Positions 52,245 to 61,666 of a stretch of 64,000 bases of DNA are shown in pieces. The position numbers were made by a program, and so were the translations under genes. Each line of letters starts with the position of its first letter. Positions within the stretch are counted from its first letter, which is position 1. Source of the DNA: Cellulomonas sp. JZ18 (GTDB lineage Bacteria > Actinomycetota > Actinomycetes > Actinomycetales > Cellulomonadaceae); the NCBI RefSeq assembly GCF_009720485.1, contig NZ_CP045245.1:3720001-3784000 (forward strand), in the 5' to 3' direction. The notes under the pieces are model-generated. The model searched no databases. It had not been told where the DNA came from and worked only from the letters and a program-made list of their open reading frames with translations.

Positions 52245-52861
52245 GCGGGCACCCCTCGTCGGCCGACGGCGGACGCGACCTCCAGGAACGTCAGGCGCGC
52301 ACGCTTGGTCGGCAGCTCGACCTCGGGGCCGAGGACGGCGCCCAGCTGCTCGGCACGGCGCAGCATCGCCGTGTTGCGGGCGTCGGGCTCGCCGACGATC
52401 CGCGTGGCACCGGTCGTCTCGGCCGCGACGCGCACCAGCGCGAGGAGCAGGCGCTGGGAGAAGCCCCGCTCGCGCCCGGGCGGACGGGCGCCGACCAGCA
52501 CGTGCACGCCCAGGTCGCCCGGCTGCACGTCGTACACCTCGCCCACCGGGTCGTGCGCCGGCTCGTAGACCTGCACCAGGGCGACCGGGACGCCGTCCAC
52601 GCGGGACAGCAGGGCGTGGTGGTGCTCCAGCCCGTCGACGAACGCGTACGTCTCGCGCAGCTCGTCCGTCGTCAGGTGCCCCAGCCCCCAGAACTCCGTG
52701 CCGCGCGCGGTGCACCAGGCGTGCAGGGTCGGCACGTCCCCGTCGAGGTCGAGGACCGACGTGGTCAGGACGCCCAGACCGTCCACCGTGCGCTCGTCGA
52801 CGACCGTGCCGCCCGGCAGCCCGGCCCACGCGGACGTCAGCCCGCGGCCCGCCGCCGTCAC
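52232..52861 (-). CDS. Second siderophore-type N-acyltransferase (IucB/RhbD/DesC-like GNAT)
   Basis: The protein has 209 residues; GTG overlaps the acylase stop (GTGA). Typical of the AlcB/IucB/DesC group are DLGVHVLVGARPPGRERGFS, ALVRVAAETTGATRIVGEPD and ARNTAMLRRAEQLGAVLGPE, followed by LPTKRARLTFLEV. It is the last gene of the siderophore operon and distinct from DesC. It may acylate a hydroxylamine with a different acyl-CoA and so widen the product range. This is inferred. Confidence 0.88.
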   Translation of the reverse strand: MTAAGRGLTSAWAGLPGGTVVDERTVDGLGVLTTSVLDLDGDVPTLHAWCTARGTEFWGLGHLTTDELRETYAFVDGLEHHHALLSRVDGVPVALVQVYEPAHDPVGEVYDVQPGDLGVHVLVGARPPGRERGFSQRLLLALVRVAAETTGATRIVGEPDARNTAMLRRAEQLGAVLGPEVELPTKRARLTFLEVASAVGRRGVPAQSR

Positions 52862-55185
52862 TCCCCCACCCCGTCGGGCAGCGGCTCGCGCGCGAGCCGC
52901 TCCCAGTCGGTCACCACGCGCGCCGTCCGCGCGACCGCCCACGCGGCGTGCTGGTCCGCGAAGTGCGGGCTGCGCGGGTCGCCGCTCGTGCCGAACGGCA
53001 CGCCCCACCGGCTGCGGTCCCGGTCGGCCAGGTCCCAGACCCAGCGCGCCACCGAGCCGCGGAACGCACGGTCCGTGACGCCCGGCACGGTGCCCGTGCA
53101 GCGCAGCGTGTCCTGGTCGCCCGCGAGCGGCAGCGCGGGCACGGCCGGCACGGTCGCCCCGGGGACGTCCGCGAGCACGTGCGCCGGCAGCACGGTGTGC
53201 CGGGCGCCCCACGTCTCGTCCGGCGACGCGCCGGCGGCGACCTCCTCGAGGGCCGCGCGCACGTGGGCGGGTCCGTCGATGCCGAGGTCGGCACGGTCGA
53301 GCAGCGCACCGAGCGCCTGGCCGACGCGTCCGCGCAGGCCGAACCACGCGTCGAACGCGGGCCCGGCCCGGTGGGGCGCGGCGAGCGCGACCAGCGCCGG
53401 CTCCGCGACGAGCCGGGCGACGAGCGCACCCCGCAGGTCGGCGAGCAGCGCAGCCTCGTGCGAGCCGGCGTCCATGTGCAGGTCCCACGCGAGCAGGCGG
53501 TCGCGGACGGCGGCCGCCGCGGGGCTCAGCCCGTCGGCCGCCGCGACGTGCCGCAGCAGCCGGCCGGCGCCGGCCCAGTGCGTGTCGGCGTGGATCTCCG
53601 CCATGTCCGACGGGCCGAGGGCCCGGTCCCGGCGCTCGTCGAGCAGCGCGCGCAGGCGGGTCGCACGGTCCGGGCTGTAGACGGCGCCGTGGTGCCGCTC
53701 GGGTGCGGGTGGCCACTCGTTCGCGTCCGCCGCGGTGTCGGTGACGACCCGCGGTGCGGGCAGGGTCCGCCAGGGGCGCGGCGCGTGCGCCGGGTCCCAG
53801 GCGCGCAGGGGCAGCAGCCGGTCGTCGGGGTCGCGGTCCGCGACGCGGCCGGCGTCGAAGGACAGGACGGTGCCGTCGGCGTCGGCGGCGAGCACGCGGT
53901 TGACGGGGTCGACCCAGCCCGCGAGCGCGGCCGCGACGTCGTGCGCGGTGCGGGCGCGCAGCAGCGGGCGCAGGCAGGCGAACCCCAGGTCGTCGTCGAC
54001 CCGCGGCTGCAGGCGCACCGACCGGGCCTCCTCGCCGGTGACGGGGACGGCGCCGGTCGGCACGTCGTCCTGCGGTGCGGCGACGTCCTCGTCGGGTGCG
54101 GCGGGCGTGCCCTCGTCCACGGCGAGCACCCCGGCCGCGACGGCGTCCTGCGCGTCCTGCGTCGACGTCGGGGCGCCGGGCGCTCCGGACGTGCCGGGCG
54201 CGCGGCCGTCCTGCTCCGACGGGATCCCGCGGACCACGACCGGCCCGCGCGCGGTCTCCAGCACGTCGACCGTCAGCGGCTCCCCGCCGCGCACGCGCAC
54301 GTGCGCCGTCGTCCGCTCGACCGGCTCCCACCCGTCCGGCCCGAGCGCCTCCCAGGCACCGGCCCCCGTGCGGCGCAGCCGCTCACGGAACACCTCGGCG
54401 GCGTGCGCGACGGCGTTCGTGATGCCCCAGGCGGCTGTCCCCGCGTGCCCGAAGTGCGGCAGCCCCGGCACGCCCGGGAACGCGAGCCCGAGCACGTCGT
54501 ACTCGGGGCACGCGAGGCGGATCTGCTGGTAGACGCCGGGCAGCTCGAGGACGCGGTGCGGGTCGCCCGCGAGCAGCGGGCGTCCCGACGCGGTGCGCGA
54601 CCCGTGCAGCGCCCACGCGTTGGACCCGCTGGAGGGCCCGTCGGACGCGGGGTCGAACAGCCGCACGAGGTCGAGCGGGTCGACGGCCGCGAGACCCGGG
54701 TGACCGGACGCGCGGGCGGCCCGCACGACGTGGTCGTGCCACAGCACGCGCGGGAACGTCGAGAACAGCGCGTGGTTGACGAGGAACACGCCGAGCGGCG
54801 CCCACGCGGGCCACGGGTCGTCGGGCGTGCTGCCGCCGAGGACGCGGTCGAGCTCGTCGACCTCCACGGGCCGCTCCGCCGACGCCAGCCCCGCGTTCAC
54901 GCCCGCCGTGTAGGCGTCCACCCACGCGCGGTCGTCGTCCCCCAGCGCCGCGTACGCACGCTGCGCCGTGTCCGGCAGGCGCAGCCGGTGCGCGACGACG
55001 TCCCACGCGACGCCGGCCTCGCCGATGTGCTCCGCGAGCCGCCCCTCGGCGCGCCAGCGGTCGGTCTGCACCTGCCACGCGCGGTCGCGCGCCGTCACCC
55101 AGCCCTGGCCGTAGGCCAGTGCGAGCTCGTCGGACGCGCGCACGTGCGGGACGCCGCACGCGTCCCGGAAGACCTCGAAGCCCAT
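52858..55185 (-). CDS. Penicillin-acylase-family (Ntn-hydrolase) amidase, apparently cytoplasmic
   Basis: The protein has 775 residues. It begins directly with VFRDACGVPHVRASDELALA, the usual first block of the mature alpha chain, with no signal peptide. The autocatalytic junction and nucleophile is Ser188 in SSGSNAW. Later blocks are PLLAGDPHR, HFGHAGTAAWGITN, DPVNRVLAADADG and the end SRWGVPFGTSGDPRS. Family members hydrolyse acyl-amide bonds (penicillin G, acyl-homoserine lactones, aculeacin). Within the siderophore operon it may hydrolyse or transacylate hydroxamate amides. Its start is 1 nt after the desD stop. An Ala/Asp/Pro-rich low-complexity insert lies at about 320-370. Confidence 0.9.
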   Translation of the reverse strand: MGFEVFRDACGVPHVRASDELALAYGQGWVTARDRAWQVQTDRWRAEGRLAEHIGEAGVAWDVVAHRLRLPDTAQRAYAALGDDDRAWVDAYTAGVNAGLASAERPVEVDELDRVLGGSTPDDPWPAWAPLGVFLVNHALFSTFPRVLWHDHVVRAARASGHPGLAAVDPLDLVRLFDPASDGPSSGSNAWALHGSRTASGRPLLAGDPHRVLELPGVYQQIRLACPEYDVLGLAFPGVPGLPHFGHAGTAAWGITNAVAHAAEVFRERLRRTGAGAWEALGPDGWEPVERTTAHVRVRGGEPLTVDVLETARGPVVVRGIPSEQDGRAPGTSGAPGAPTSTQDAQDAVAAGVLAVDEGTPAAPDEDVAAPQDDVPTGAVPVTGEEARSVRLQPRVDDDLGFACLRPLLRARTAHDVAAALAGWVDPVNRVLAADADGTVLSFDAGRVADRDPDDRLLPLRAWDPAHAPRPWRTLPAPRVVTDTAADANEWPPAPERHHGAVYSPDRATRLRALLDERRDRALGPSDMAEIHADTHWAGAGRLLRHVAAADGLSPAAAAVRDRLLAWDLHMDAGSHEAALLADLRGALVARLVAEPALVALAAPHRAGPAFDAWFGLRGRVGQALGALLDRADLGIDGPAHVRAALEEVAAGASPDETWGARHTVLPAHVLADVPGATVPAVPALPLAGDQDTLRCTGTVPGVTDRAFRGSVARWVWDLADRDRSRWGVPFGTSGDPRSPHFADQHAAWAVARTARVVTDWERLAREPLPDGVGE

Positions 55186-55186
55186 G

Positions 55187-57112
55187 TCAGGCAGTCTCGT
55201 CCGCGGGGTGGCCGGCGGCCCGGCGCGGGGCGTCCGCCGCCGGCACGTCACCCGCCCGGTCGTCCTCCTGCCCGGCGACGGCGCCGCGCGCGACCGGGTT
55301 GGCGAGGGTGCCCGCGTAGATGAGGGACGACGACTGGTCGGCCAGGTCGACCATCTGCAGCGTGTTGCGCAGCTGCAGCCGGTTGAGGCACGAGTGCGCG
55401 AAGCGCGGCGCGCGCAGGTCGACGCCGGACGGCAGGTCGGGGTGGTCGGCGAGGTGCCCGTCGACCGTCTCCGCGACGACGCCCCAGAACGCCCCCTCGG
55501 TGAGCACGCCGTCGGTGACGAGCACCGCGGCGAGGTGCCGCAGCACGCCGTCGAGCACGTCGGTGAAGATCGCGAGCGCCTTCTCGTCGTCGTCGACGAC
55601 GGCGCGGATGCGCTCGACCTCGGGCGGCAGCGGGCGGTCGGACAGGACGGCGACCTCCTCGCCGATGTCCTTGAGGAACGCGCCGACGGGCACGTGGTCG
55701 GACCACACCAGGATGACGTTCTCGCCGTGCGGCATGAACGCGAGGTCGTGCGCGCGCAGGCAGTGCACGAGCGGGCGCAGGTAGACGCGCAGGTAGGCGC
55801 GCAGCCAGTCGGCCGGGTCCAGGCCGGACGCGCGGACCGCCGCGGTGGCGTACGCGTCGCCGGCGGCGTCACGGTGCAGCAGGGCGGCCATCGTCGTCGC
55901 GCGATGCCCGGGCGCGAGCAGCGTGTGCGGCTGCTCGCGCCACAGCGCCGCGAGCATCTTGCGGTGCGCGTTGGGGCGGGGCGTGCGGTGGTAGACGTCG
56001 CCCGTGTAGCCGATGGACGCGCGCTCGCGCAGCACCCGCACGCCGCACGCGGCGAGCTCGGGGTCGGAGTCGACGAGGTCCGCGACCCAGTCGTTGATCG
56101 CGGGCGTGGCCCGCATGTACGCGGGCGACAGGCCGCGCAGGAACCCCATGTTCTGGATCGCGACGGCCGTCTTGACGTAGTGCCGGTCCGGCCGGCTGAC
56201 GTTGAGGAACGTGCGCACGGACTGCTGCGCGCGGTACTCGTCGTCCGACTCGCCGAGGAGGACGAGGTCGCGGCGCGCGACGTCGGGGGCGAACGTCACC
56301 GCGACGCGGTGCTCCCACTGCCACGGGTGCACGGGCAGGTAGCGGTAGTCCGCGGGGTCGAGGCCGAGGTCGCGCAGCCGCGCCTCGAAGCGGGCGAGCG
56401 TGGCAGGGTCCAGCTCGTGCCGGTACAGGGCGTCCTCGGTGAGGCCCGCGCCGGTGGCGACGTGGCTGACGGCGCGGCGGGCGGCGAGCCACACGAGCCG
56501 CACGGGCCGGCCCGCCTCGGGGCTGTAGGCGTCGTGCTCGCTGACCCCGTACCCGATGCGCCCGTTGTTCGCGACGAACGACGGGTGCCCCTCGGTCATC
56601 GCCTGCTCGACCGTGGCCAGGTCGGCGTCCAGCAGCTCGGCGACCGTCGGCTGCGGGCGGGCGCGCCGGTACGCCGCGCTCGCCAGGGTGGACGACAGCT
56701 CCTCGAGGTACAGCGCGAGCAGGTCGTCGGGGATGCGCAGCAGCGGCTGCAGCTCCAGCACGAGGTCGAGCACGTCGAGCGGGGCGGGCTCGCCGTCGAC
56801 CTCGCGGGTCAGCGTGGACCGGTCGACCGCCCAGTGCTCCAGTGCGAGACGCCGGGCGCGGAACCGGTAGACGGCGCGGTGCCCGTCCGGGGCGTCGAGC
56901 GCGACGACGTACGCGCGTGCCTCGCCGGGGCCGGGCGCGGCGGACCGGTCCAGCGCGGGAGCCAGGAGCCGCTCGTGCGCGAACTCCGCCAGCGCCTTCG
57001 CCACGAGGTGACGCTGCGCCGCCGCGAGGTGCTCGGGCGTCAGGTGGTCCGCCGGGTGGGGAGGCCGGGCCGGGCCGCCGAGGGCGACGGGCGGGAGGTC
57101 GGTCAGCGTCAT
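55187..57112 (-). CDS. desD: NRPS-independent siderophore synthetase (DesD/IucC family)
   Basis: The protein has 641 residues, the family size. IucA/IucC hallmarks are TEGHPSFVANNGRIGYG (ATP loop), YLPVHPWQWEH, SVRTFLNVSRPDRHYVKTAV, IQNMGFLRGLSPAYM, and the ferric reductase-like FhuF C-terminal segment with LVHCLRAHDLAFMPHGENV and RFAHSCLNRLQLRNTLQMV. DesD condenses N-hydroxy-N-succinyl (or acetyl) cadaverine units into desferrioxamines. The neighbours desA, desB and desC support this product class. ATGA overlap with desC. Confidence 0.95.
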   Translation of the reverse strand: MTLTDLPPVALGGPARPPHPADHLTPEHLAAAQRHLVAKALAEFAHERLLAPALDRSAAPGPGEARAYVVALDAPDGHRAVYRFRARRLALEHWAVDRSTLTREVDGEPAPLDVLDLVLELQPLLRIPDDLLALYLEELSSTLASAAYRRARPQPTVAELLDADLATVEQAMTEGHPSFVANNGRIGYGVSEHDAYSPEAGRPVRLVWLAARRAVSHVATGAGLTEDALYRHELDPATLARFEARLRDLGLDPADYRYLPVHPWQWEHRVAVTFAPDVARRDLVLLGESDDEYRAQQSVRTFLNVSRPDRHYVKTAVAIQNMGFLRGLSPAYMRATPAINDWVADLVDSDPELAACGVRVLRERASIGYTGDVYHRTPRPNAHRKMLAALWREQPHTLLAPGHRATTMAALLHRDAAGDAYATAAVRASGLDPADWLRAYLRVYLRPLVHCLRAHDLAFMPHGENVILVWSDHVPVGAFLKDIGEEVAVLSDRPLPPEVERIRAVVDDDEKALAIFTDVLDGVLRHLAAVLVTDGVLTEGAFWGVVAETVDGHLADHPDLPSGVDLRAPRFAHSCLNRLQLRNTLQMVDLADQSSSLIYAGTLANPVARGAVAGQEDDRAGDVPAADAPRRAAGHPADETA

Positions 57113-57738
57113 CGGGGGTCCTCGTGGGTCGTGGTGGCGCCGAGCCGGCTCGCGGCGAAGTCCTCGCGCGTGCACACGGACAGCGCCGCACGCTTGCCGG
57201 GCAGGTCGACCTCGCGCACGACGCGGAAGCCCGCGGCGGCGTTCTTGGCGGCGATGGCGGTGTTGCGCACGTCCGGCTCGACGACGACGCGCTGGGCGCG
57301 CAGCGTGCCGAAGCAGAACCGCATGGTGGCGGCCATGACGGCGTCGGTGAGCCCGTGCAGGCGCGGACCCTGCGGCGGGGCGACGAGCAGGTGCATGCCG
57401 ACGTCGCCCGTGCGGGCGCGGTACACGCCCTTGAGCAGGACGCGCGACGGGTCGTACGTCTCCACCATGAACGTCGGCCGGCCCGCGACGCGGCCGATCC
57501 ACGCGTGCTCGTCGGTGGACTCCGCGAGCCGCTGCTCGTACGCGAGGACCTCGTCCAGGCCCAGGTCCTGCATCTGCCAGAACGCGGACGCCGGGTGCGT
57601 GAGCCAGTGGTGCAGCACCTGCGCGTCGCGCTCGGGGACGACGCGGTCCAGGCGGACCGGCCCGATGCGCTTCCACGCCTCGTCGCGCACGACCTGCGCG
57701 GACAGCGGCTCGGTGGCCTGCGAGCGCCAGCCCGTCAC
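57109..57738 (-). CDS. desC: Siderophore N-acyltransferase (DesC-like GNAT)
   Basis: The protein has 209 residues; GTG overlaps the desB stop, and its own stop overlaps desD. The IucB-like core is HHWLTHPASAFWQMQDLGLD, YRARTGDVGMHLLVAPPQGP, CFGTLRAQRVVVEPDVRNTA and EVDLPGKRAALSVCTREDF. In desferrioxamine synthesis this enzyme acylates N-hydroxycadaverine with succinyl-CoA or acetyl-CoA. Confidence 0.94.
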   Translation of the reverse strand: MTGWRSQATEPLSAQVVRDEAWKRIGPVRLDRVVPERDAQVLHHWLTHPASAFWQMQDLGLDEVLAYEQRLAESTDEHAWIGRVAGRPTFMVETYDPSRVLLKGVYRARTGDVGMHLLVAPPQGPRLHGLTDAVMAATMRFCFGTLRAQRVVVEPDVRNTAIAAKNAAAGFRVVREVDLPGKRAALSVCTREDFAASRLGATTTHEDPR

Positions 57739-59138
57739 CGCGCTGCCTCGCCGCCGTGGGCGACGGGGGCGACCGAAGCCGCGGGTGCGGCGGGGACGAC
57801 CGTCCCCGCCGGCGCCGGCTCTGCACCCGTCGGCACGCCGAACTCCTGGAACGCGATGCGCCGCTCGCGCGGGTACACCTCGCGCCCGCACACGGCCGCG
57901 AGGATCGTCGACGACCGCCACGGCCCGAAGCCGAGGTCCGGCGCGGTGAGGCCGTGCGTGTGCTCCTCGCCGTTCTGCACGAACACGCGCCCGCGACCGC
58001 CGTCGACCGAGTAGTCGCGCGCCACGGCCAGCCGCCCGCGCTCGTCCCACTCCAGCCGGTGCGCGATGCCGAGGACCACGTCCGGCACCTGCGCGACGTA
58101 GCCCGTGGCGAGCACGAGCGCCTCGGTGGTGCGCTCGTGCTCGGTGCCGAGCTGCGCGTGCCGCAGCCGCAGCGTGTACCGCTCACCGTCCCACGCGGCG
58201 CCCGTGACCTCGGTGTCCGTCAGCAGCGTCGTCGGCACGGGGCCGGTGGCGCTCTTGCGGTAGAGGGCGTCGTAGATGTCGTCGACGAGGTCGGCGCTGA
58301 TCCCCTTGTAGAGGCCGCGCTGCTCGCGGGTGAGGCGGTCGCGCAGGTCGGCCGGCAGCGCGTGGAAGTGGTCGGTGTACTCCGGCGACGTCATCTCCAG
58401 CGTCAGCTTCGTGTACTCCATCGGGAAGAACCGGGGCGAGCGCGTCACCCAGTCCACGCGCTGCCCGCCCGGGCCCGTGCCCTCCAGCAGGTCGCGGTAC
58501 ACCTCCGCCGCGGACTGGCCCGAGCCGACGACCGTGACCGAGGCCGCCGACCGCAGCCGGTCGCGGTGCGGCAGGTAGTCCGACGAGTGCACGACCGGCC
58601 CGTCGAGCCCGCGCAGCGCCGCGGGGACGACGGGCTGCGTGCCGACGCCCAGCACGACGTGACGCGTCCGGTACGACTCGACGGAGCCGTCCGCCCGGCG
58701 CGCGTGCACGACGTACAGGTCCTCGTCGTGCGGGTCGACCTCGACCGCCGTCACGGTGCGCCCCCAGCGCAGCGCGGGCAGCTGCGCCGCCACCCACCGG
58801 CAGTACGCGTCGTACTCCGCGCGCAGCGGGTAGAAGCTCTCGCGGATGTAGAACGCGTACAGCCGGCCCGTCGCCTTGAGCCACGCGAGGAACGAGTACG
58901 GGCTGGTCGGGTCGGCCATCGTCACGAGGTCCGCGAGGAACGGGACCTGGATCGTCGCGCCCTCGAGCATCATCCCCGGGTGCCAGCGGAACTCCTCGGC
59001 GCGGTCGAGGAAGACGGTGTCGAGGTCGAGCGGGTCCGCGAGCGCCGCGAGCCCCAGGTTGAAGGGGCCGATGCCCACGCCGACGAGGTCGTGGACGCGC
59101 GCGTCGGGCACGACGGCGGTCGTGCCGTCCGCCGTCAT
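57735..59138 (-). CDS. desB: Lysine/ornithine/cadaverine N-monooxygenase (DesB-like)
   Basis: The protein has 467 residues. The FAD site is DLVGVGIGPFNLGLAAL, with WHPGMMLEGATIQVPFLADL and TMADPTSPYSFLAWL typical of microbial N-hydroxylases; NADPH site SVTVVGSGQSAAEVYRDLL; the family ATGY motif is ALVLATGYVAQ. It converts cadaverine to N-hydroxycadaverine using O2, FAD and NADPH. A ~25-residue Ala/Pro/Val tail follows the core. Overlaps both desA and desC by 4 nt. Confidence 0.95.
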   Translation of the reverse strand: MTADGTTAVVPDARVHDLVGVGIGPFNLGLAALADPLDLDTVFLDRAEEFRWHPGMMLEGATIQVPFLADLVTMADPTSPYSFLAWLKATGRLYAFYIRESFYPLRAEYDAYCRWVAAQLPALRWGRTVTAVEVDPHDEDLYVVHARRADGSVESYRTRHVVLGVGTQPVVPAALRGLDGPVVHSSDYLPHRDRLRSAASVTVVGSGQSAAEVYRDLLEGTGPGGQRVDWVTRSPRFFPMEYTKLTLEMTSPEYTDHFHALPADLRDRLTREQRGLYKGISADLVDDIYDALYRKSATGPVPTTLLTDTEVTGAAWDGERYTLRLRHAQLGTEHERTTEALVLATGYVAQVPDVVLGIAHRLEWDERGRLAVARDYSVDGGRGRVFVQNGEEHTHGLTAPDLGFGPWRSSTILAAVCGREVYPRERRIAFQEFGVPTGAEPAPAGTVVPAAPAASVAPVAHGGEAAR

Positions 59139-60589
59139 CGCGCCACCGCCGGGTCCGCCGCGAGCAGGTCGTCGCCCTCGAGCAGCGCGGCCGCCGCCTG
59201 CCGGACCAGCTCCAGCACGTGCCGCACGTCCGCGACGGTCGTCTCGGGGTTGAGCAGCGTGAGCTTGAGGCACGGGCGCCCGTCCACCGTGGTGCGGGCG
59301 ACGAGCGCGCGCCCGGAGTCGAACAGCACGCGCCGCACCTGCCCGACCAGCGCGTCCGCACGGGCGTCGTCCAAGCCGTCCGGCTGGTAGCGGAACATGA
59401 CGGTCGACAGGTCCGTCGGCGAGAGCAGCCGGAGGTCAGGGTCGGCGTCGACCACCCGGTGCACGGCCGCGGCCAGGTCGATCGTCGCGTCGACCATCTC
59501 GCCGATCCGGTCGGCGCCGAGGGCGCGCAGCGTCGCCCAGAGCTTGAGCGCGTCGAACCGGCGCGTCGTCTGCAGGGACACGTCGACCTGGTTCGGCTCG
59601 TCCTCGTGCTCGGGGTTGAGGTAGTCCGCGTGGTGCGCGACGAGCCGCAGGTCGGCCGCGTGCCGCACGACCAGCGCCGAGGACGACACCGGCTGGAAGA
59701 ACGCCTTGTGGAAGTCGACCGTCACCGAGCGGGCGCGCTCGATGCCGTCGAGCAGGTGCCGGCGCGTGCGGCTGACGAGCAGCCCGCAGCCGTACGCCGC
59801 GTCGACGTGCAGCCAGACGTCCGCGGCGTCGCACGCGTCCGCGATCGGTGCGAGCGGGTCGATGCAGCCGCGGTCGGTCGTGCCGGCGGTCGCGACGACG
59901 GCCATCGCGAGGCGGCCGTCCTGCTCGACGTGCCGCAGCGCGATCGCCAGCGCGTCGGGCCGCATGCGCCCCTGCTCGTCCACGGGGACGAGGCGGACGG
60001 CGTCGGGTGCGAGGCCGAGCAGGCGCGCGGACTTCTGCACCGAGAAGTGGCTCGAGGCCGTCGCGAGCACGACGAGGTCGCGGATGCCGACGCCGGGAGC
60101 CGTGGCGAGCGCGTGCTCGCGCGCCACGAGCAGCGCCTGCAGGTTCGACTGCGTGCCGCCGGACGTGAAGACGCCGCCGCCCGCGAGGAAGCCGATGCGC
60201 TGCGCCGTCCACGCCACGAGCCGGCGCTCCATCAGCGTGCCGACCGTCGACTGGTCGTAGGTGTCGACGCTCGGGTTGATCGCCGCGAGCACGGCCTCCG
60301 CCGCGACGGCCGGCACGGCGACGGGGCAGTTGAGGTGGGCCGTGTACGCGGGGTCGTGGAACCAGACGGCGTGCTGGGCGAACAGCTCGTCGACCTCGCG
60401 CATCGCGGCCGCCGTGCCCCGGCCCGGCGCGTCGAGGTCGACCGCGTCGACGAGGGCCTGCAGGTGCTCGCGGCTCGCGCCCGAGAACGGCTGGGTGGTG
60501 GTGCGGAACCGGGACGCGACCCGGTCGACGGTGCCGCGCATCGCGTCGACGTAGGCGTCGGCGCTCGCGGCGGACAGCAGCTCGTGCAC
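59135..60589 (-). CDS. desA: PLP-dependent lysine decarboxylase (DesA-like, group II)
   Basis: The protein has 484 residues from the GTG behind GGGAGAT. Group II decarboxylase features are GVFTSGGTQSNLQALLVARE, the PLP-pairing Asp in WLHVDAAYGCGLLVS, the Schiff-base Lys in VTVDFHKAFFQPVSSSALVV and the end CLKLTLLNPETT. In this operon the expected reaction is L-lysine to cadaverine, the first step of desferrioxamine synthesis; L-2,4-diaminobutyrate decarboxylase is the alternative within the family. It is the first operon gene, directly behind two iron-box-like dyads. Confidence 0.94.
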   Translation of the reverse strand: MHELLSAASADAYVDAMRGTVDRVASRFRTTTQPFSGASREHLQALVDAVDLDAPGRGTAAAMREVDELFAQHAVWFHDPAYTAHLNCPVAVPAVAAEAVLAAINPSVDTYDQSTVGTLMERRLVAWTAQRIGFLAGGGVFTSGGTQSNLQALLVAREHALATAPGVGIRDLVVLATASSHFSVQKSARLLGLAPDAVRLVPVDEQGRMRPDALAIALRHVEQDGRLAMAVVATAGTTDRGCIDPLAPIADACDAADVWLHVDAAYGCGLLVSRTRRHLLDGIERARSVTVDFHKAFFQPVSSSALVVRHAADLRLVAHHADYLNPEHEDEPNQVDVSLQTTRRFDALKLWATLRALGADRIGEMVDATIDLAAAVHRVVDADPDLRLLSPTDLSTVMFRYQPDGLDDARADALVGQVRRVLFDSGRALVARTTVDGRPCLKLTLLNPETTVADVRHVLELVRQAAAALLEGDDLLAADPAVAR

Positions 60590-60639
60590 GCGTGGATCTC
60601 CCCTGCGGCGGGCACGCCCCGCTGCCGGGACGCGCGTAG

Positions 60640-60668
60640 TGAGGTCTGCCTCAGTAAGGCGGGCCTAA
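60640..60668 (-). promoter_or_regulatory. Tandem iron boxes (DmdR/IdeR-type) before desA
   Basis: Two adjoining 14-bp dyads lie 50-80 bp upstream of desA: TGAGGTCTGCCTCA (60640-60653) and TAAGGCGGGCCTAA (60655-60668). Read on the minus strand the latter gives TTAGGCCCGCCTTA. Both match the TTAGG/CCTAA half-sites of DtxR-family iron repressors. Repression when iron is sufficient is inferred. Confidence 0.75.
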
Positions 60669-60763
60669 CATACGCGAAGCGGGCGATCCGTCAAGGTCCG
60701 TCCACGCACGGAGCGCGGACCACGGCGGCGCGGCGGCGCGGGCGCCGAGCGCGGACGTGCAGG

Positions 60764-61531
60764 TCAGGAGCGCCGCAGCGGCAGCCAGTCGAGGACGTCC
60801 CGGATGTGCCGGTCCCAGTAGCCCCACTCGTGGTCGCCCGGGTGGACGTGCGCCTCGACGGGCACGCCCCGGGCCGTCGCCTGCTCGACGAACAGGTGCT
60901 GCGCGTCGACGAGGAAGTCCTGCGCACCGCACGTCGCGTACAGCGCGGGCAGCGTCGCGGGGTCCGCGCGCTCCAGCAGGGCGAGCAGGTCGTCGTCCGT
61001 GCCGGCCGGGTCGCTGCCCGCCCACACGTGCGGCACCCGCACGTGCAGCTCGGTCGCGCGTGGCCCGCCGACCACGAGCGCGCCCGACAGGCTCGCCGCC
61101 GCCGCGAACCGCTCCGGCTGCCGCAGCGCCCACTTGAACGCCCCGTACCCGCCCATCGACAGCCCCGCGACGAACGTGTCCTCCCGGCGGTCCGACACCC
61201 GGAAGAAGTGCTGCACCACCCGCGGCAGCTCCTCGGACAGGAACGTCCAGTACGCCCCGCCGTACGCCTCGTCGGTGTAGAACGACCGCCCGCCGCGCGG
61301 CATGACGACGGCCAGGCCGCGGTCCGCGACGTAGCGCTCGATCGACGTGCGGCGCAGCCAGATCGACTCGTCGTCGCTCAGCCCGTGCAGCAGGTACAGC
61401 ACGGGCGGCGGACCGGCCAGGTCCGCGCCGCCCATCCCGATCTGACCGCGGGCGGCCTCCGGCAGCAGCACGGTCGCCGCCGTGCTGGTCTGCAGCGCCT
61501 CGGAGAAGAAGTGGCAGGTCAGCAGCGCCAT
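60764..61531 (-). CDS. Alpha/beta-hydrolase esterase (S-formylglutathione hydrolase/enterochelin esterase-like)
   Basis: The protein has 255 residues from the ATG behind GGAAGGA. Ser125 sits in the nucleophile elbow AGLSMGGYGA. The acid and His are expected in CGAQDFLVDAQ and HPGDHEWGYW. LYLLHGLSDDESIWLRRTSI resembles the tributyrin-esterase/EstA-like group. It is on the same strand as the siderophore operon but 175 bp upstream of it, beyond the iron boxes. A role in siderophore or cell-wall ester hydrolysis is possible but not shown. Confidence 0.9.
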   Translation of the reverse strand: MALLTCHFFSEALQTSTAATVLLPEAARGQIGMGGADLAGPPPVLYLLHGLSDDESIWLRRTSIERYVADRGLAVVMPRGGRSFYTDEAYGGAYWTFLSEELPRVVQHFFRVSDRREDTFVAGLSMGGYGAFKWALRQPERFAAAASLSGALVVGGPRATELHVRVPHVWAGSDPAGTDDDLLALLERADPATLPALYATCGAQDFLVDAQHLFVEQATARGVPVEAHVHPGDHEWGYWDRHIRDVLDWLPLRRS

Positions 61532-61666
61532 CGCGGCGTCCTTCCGGTGGGGTCCGTCGTCGACGCTAGCGGTGCGGTGCGACACCGGCGAGGCGGACCG
61601 GCTCGGGGCCCGGGCGAGAGGTCGGCGGCCGCACGTCGGGGTCCGACCGCCGACCTCGGCACGCCC

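Noticed and set aside
61610..61666. Possible fourth copy of the four-unit repeat
   Set aside because: It contains CCGACCTCGGCAC once, but no second core at 20-22 nt spacing.
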